A stretch of DNA of 6,791 nucleotides from an uncultured Eubacteriales bacterium (GTDB lineage Bacteria > Bacillota > Clostridia > Oscillospirales > Butyricicoccaceae). The stretch lies in assembly GCA_934675045.1 (NCBI GenBank), contig CAKUPI010000101.1:1-6791 (forward strand), in the 5' to 3' direction. Made by a program: the position numbers and the translations under genes. Positions 5,945 to 6,791 of this stretch are shown one piece after another. The notes under the pieces were generated by a model. The model saw only the letters and a list, made by a program, of their open reading frames with translations. It did no database searches and had not been told where the DNA came from. The stretch's first letter is position 1, and each line of letters begins with the position of its first letter.

Positions 5945-6791
5945 CCTCTGCGGGAGACATCCAATGGAGGGGCCTCATAGGCAAGTTGTTGGAGCGGCGG
6001 TTATGGACAGCGAGCTGCTTTGCGAAGTCGTCCAAGGAATAGAACGAGTGGCAGGAGTAGAACCGTTTCTGGTCCTCGCGGTGGCTGCGTTCCACCTTGC
6101 CGTTGTGGCGCGGTGTATAAGGACGAATGAGCTTATGCCGGATGCCAAGTTCGGCAGCCGTCTTTTCAAACAGCGTCGGCAGGTCACGCCTGCTGTTGGA
6201 GAAACGATTGGTGAACTCAAAGCCGTTGTCCGTCTGGACACATTCCACTTGTATGCCCCTGCGGGCGTACCACGCCCGCAGCCTCCGCAGGAAGTCCGCC
6301 GAGGAGTAGGTAGACTGCTCCGGATAGGCTGCCAGAAAGCGCAGGCGTGTGAACTCGTCGATGGCGGTGTATTGATAAAGGCGAAGCTCCGGGTCTGCCA
6401 TGCATTTGCGCGGAACGACCTTCACATCGACCTGAACGCGCTCTCCAGGACGGGTCATCTGCTCATAAGGCTTCGGCTTGTACGTCTTTTTCGGCTTTTC
6501 GGCTGGAAACAGTCCCATTTTGCGCATGACCCGGAACAGGCTTTCCGGGCGGCGGGTGTAGCCCCGCTGCCGCAGACGATGCCACAGCTCAATCATGCCG
6601 AGGTTCGGATTCCGGCGGCGCATGTCGCGGATGAGCTTCAGCTCGGCCTCTGTGTGCTGGTTTGGATGGCTGTGCGGACGTCTGGAGAGGTCGGTCAGGG
6701 ATGCTGCACTGCCGTCCCAGCGCCGTCTCCAGAAGTAGATGTACGACCGGCTTTTGTTGTACTTCCGGCTGGCGCGGCTGACGCCGTGTTT
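5915..6791 (-). mobile_element. IS481-like insertion sequence, partial (3' part)
   Basis: The transposase end of an insertion sequence occupies the right edge and continues outside the window. The likely terminus is TGTAGGTTTGTCAAAC starting at 5915, only 10 bp past the transposase stop codon; IS481-family ends usually begin with TGT. A second TGT at 5923 is an alternative boundary. The opposite terminal repeat and any target duplication are out of view, so the exact boundary is inferred. Confidence 0.72.
5925..6791 (-). CDS. IS481-like DDE transposase, 5' end outside the window
   Basis: This open reading frame runs off the right edge; 288 residues plus the stop are visible. The first 56 visible residues, from KHGVSRASRKYNKSRSYIYF, look like the end of a helix-turn-helix DNA-binding part followed by the basic RRP stretch. 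The first ATG in the frame (6623) is internal and not the true start. The RNase H-like integrase core carries the catalytic triad at D122 (QVDVKVV), D188 (QTDNGFEF) and E234 (NGKVERSH) in visible numbering. It would catalyse cut-and-join of the element ends. D2 and E are 45 residues apart, longer than the 35 typical of IS3/IS481 enzymes, because of an extra segment around NRFSNSRRDLPT. There is no frameshift or internal stop in the visible part, so the copy may be active. The gene is convergent with the YczE-like gene and overlaps it by 20 bp. Confidence 0.93.
   Translation of the reverse strand, partial: KHGVSRASRKYNKSRSYIYFWRRRWDGSAASLTDLSRRPHSHPNQHTEAELKLIRDMRRRNPNLGMIELWHRLRQRGYTRRPESLFRVMRKMGLFPAEKPKKTYKPKPYEQMTRPGERVQVDVKVVPRKCMADPELRLYQYTAIDEFTRLRFLAAYPEQSTYSSADFLRRLRAWYARRGIQVECVQTDNGFEFTNRFSNSRRDLPTLFEKTAAELGIRHKLIRPYTPRHNGKVERSHREDQKRFYSCHSFYSLDDFAKQLAVHNRRSNNLPMRPLHWMSPAEVTVQYV

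Overview
The window is a GC-rich chromosomal segment that looks like a Firmicute of class Clostridia (Oscillospiraceae-like). Three things suggest this: the rpsF-ssb-rpsR gene order, the zinc-type (Cys-rich) S18, and an IS481-like transposase of a type I associate with gut Clostridia. Strong Shine-Dalgarno sequences (AAGGAGG) and sigma-A promoters with near-consensus -35/-10 boxes agree with this. The species call is inference; no database search was possible.

Layout from left to right. At the left edge is a minus-strand tRNA-Pro(CGG) with its own strong promoter. Next is a minus-strand two-gene unit, transcribed right to left: a SulP-family anion transporter with a C-terminal STAS domain, then 27 nt later a large M28-like metallopeptidase with a PA-like insert. 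This unit ends at a strong intrinsic terminator (192-230). To its right is the minus-strand ribosomal/replication operon rpsF-ssb-rpsR. It has a near-consensus promoter at 5119-5147 and ends at a UUCG-loop terminator (3986-4016). Divergent from it, on the plus strand, is a YczE/YitT-family membrane protein gene with its own promoter at 5165-5193. The right end is the 3' part of an IS481-like insertion element, whose transposase runs toward the membrane-protein gene and overlaps its 3' end.

How the genes work together. rpsF, ssb and rpsR are a classic co-transcribed set: S6 and S18 bind each other in the 30S platform, and SSB protects single-stranded DNA. The SulP transporter and peptidase are probably co-transcribed, but I see no established functional link. 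The membrane-protein gene is a separate unit whose last codons appear to come from the inserted element.

I see no clear undescribed multi-gene system. The points most worth a second look are: two mutually exclusive hairpins in the rpsF leader, one of which hides the Shine-Dalgarno; a peptidase that keeps all five M28 metal ligands but lacks the usual HxD aspartate and general-base glutamate; and the IS junction that supplies a new C-terminus to the membrane protein.
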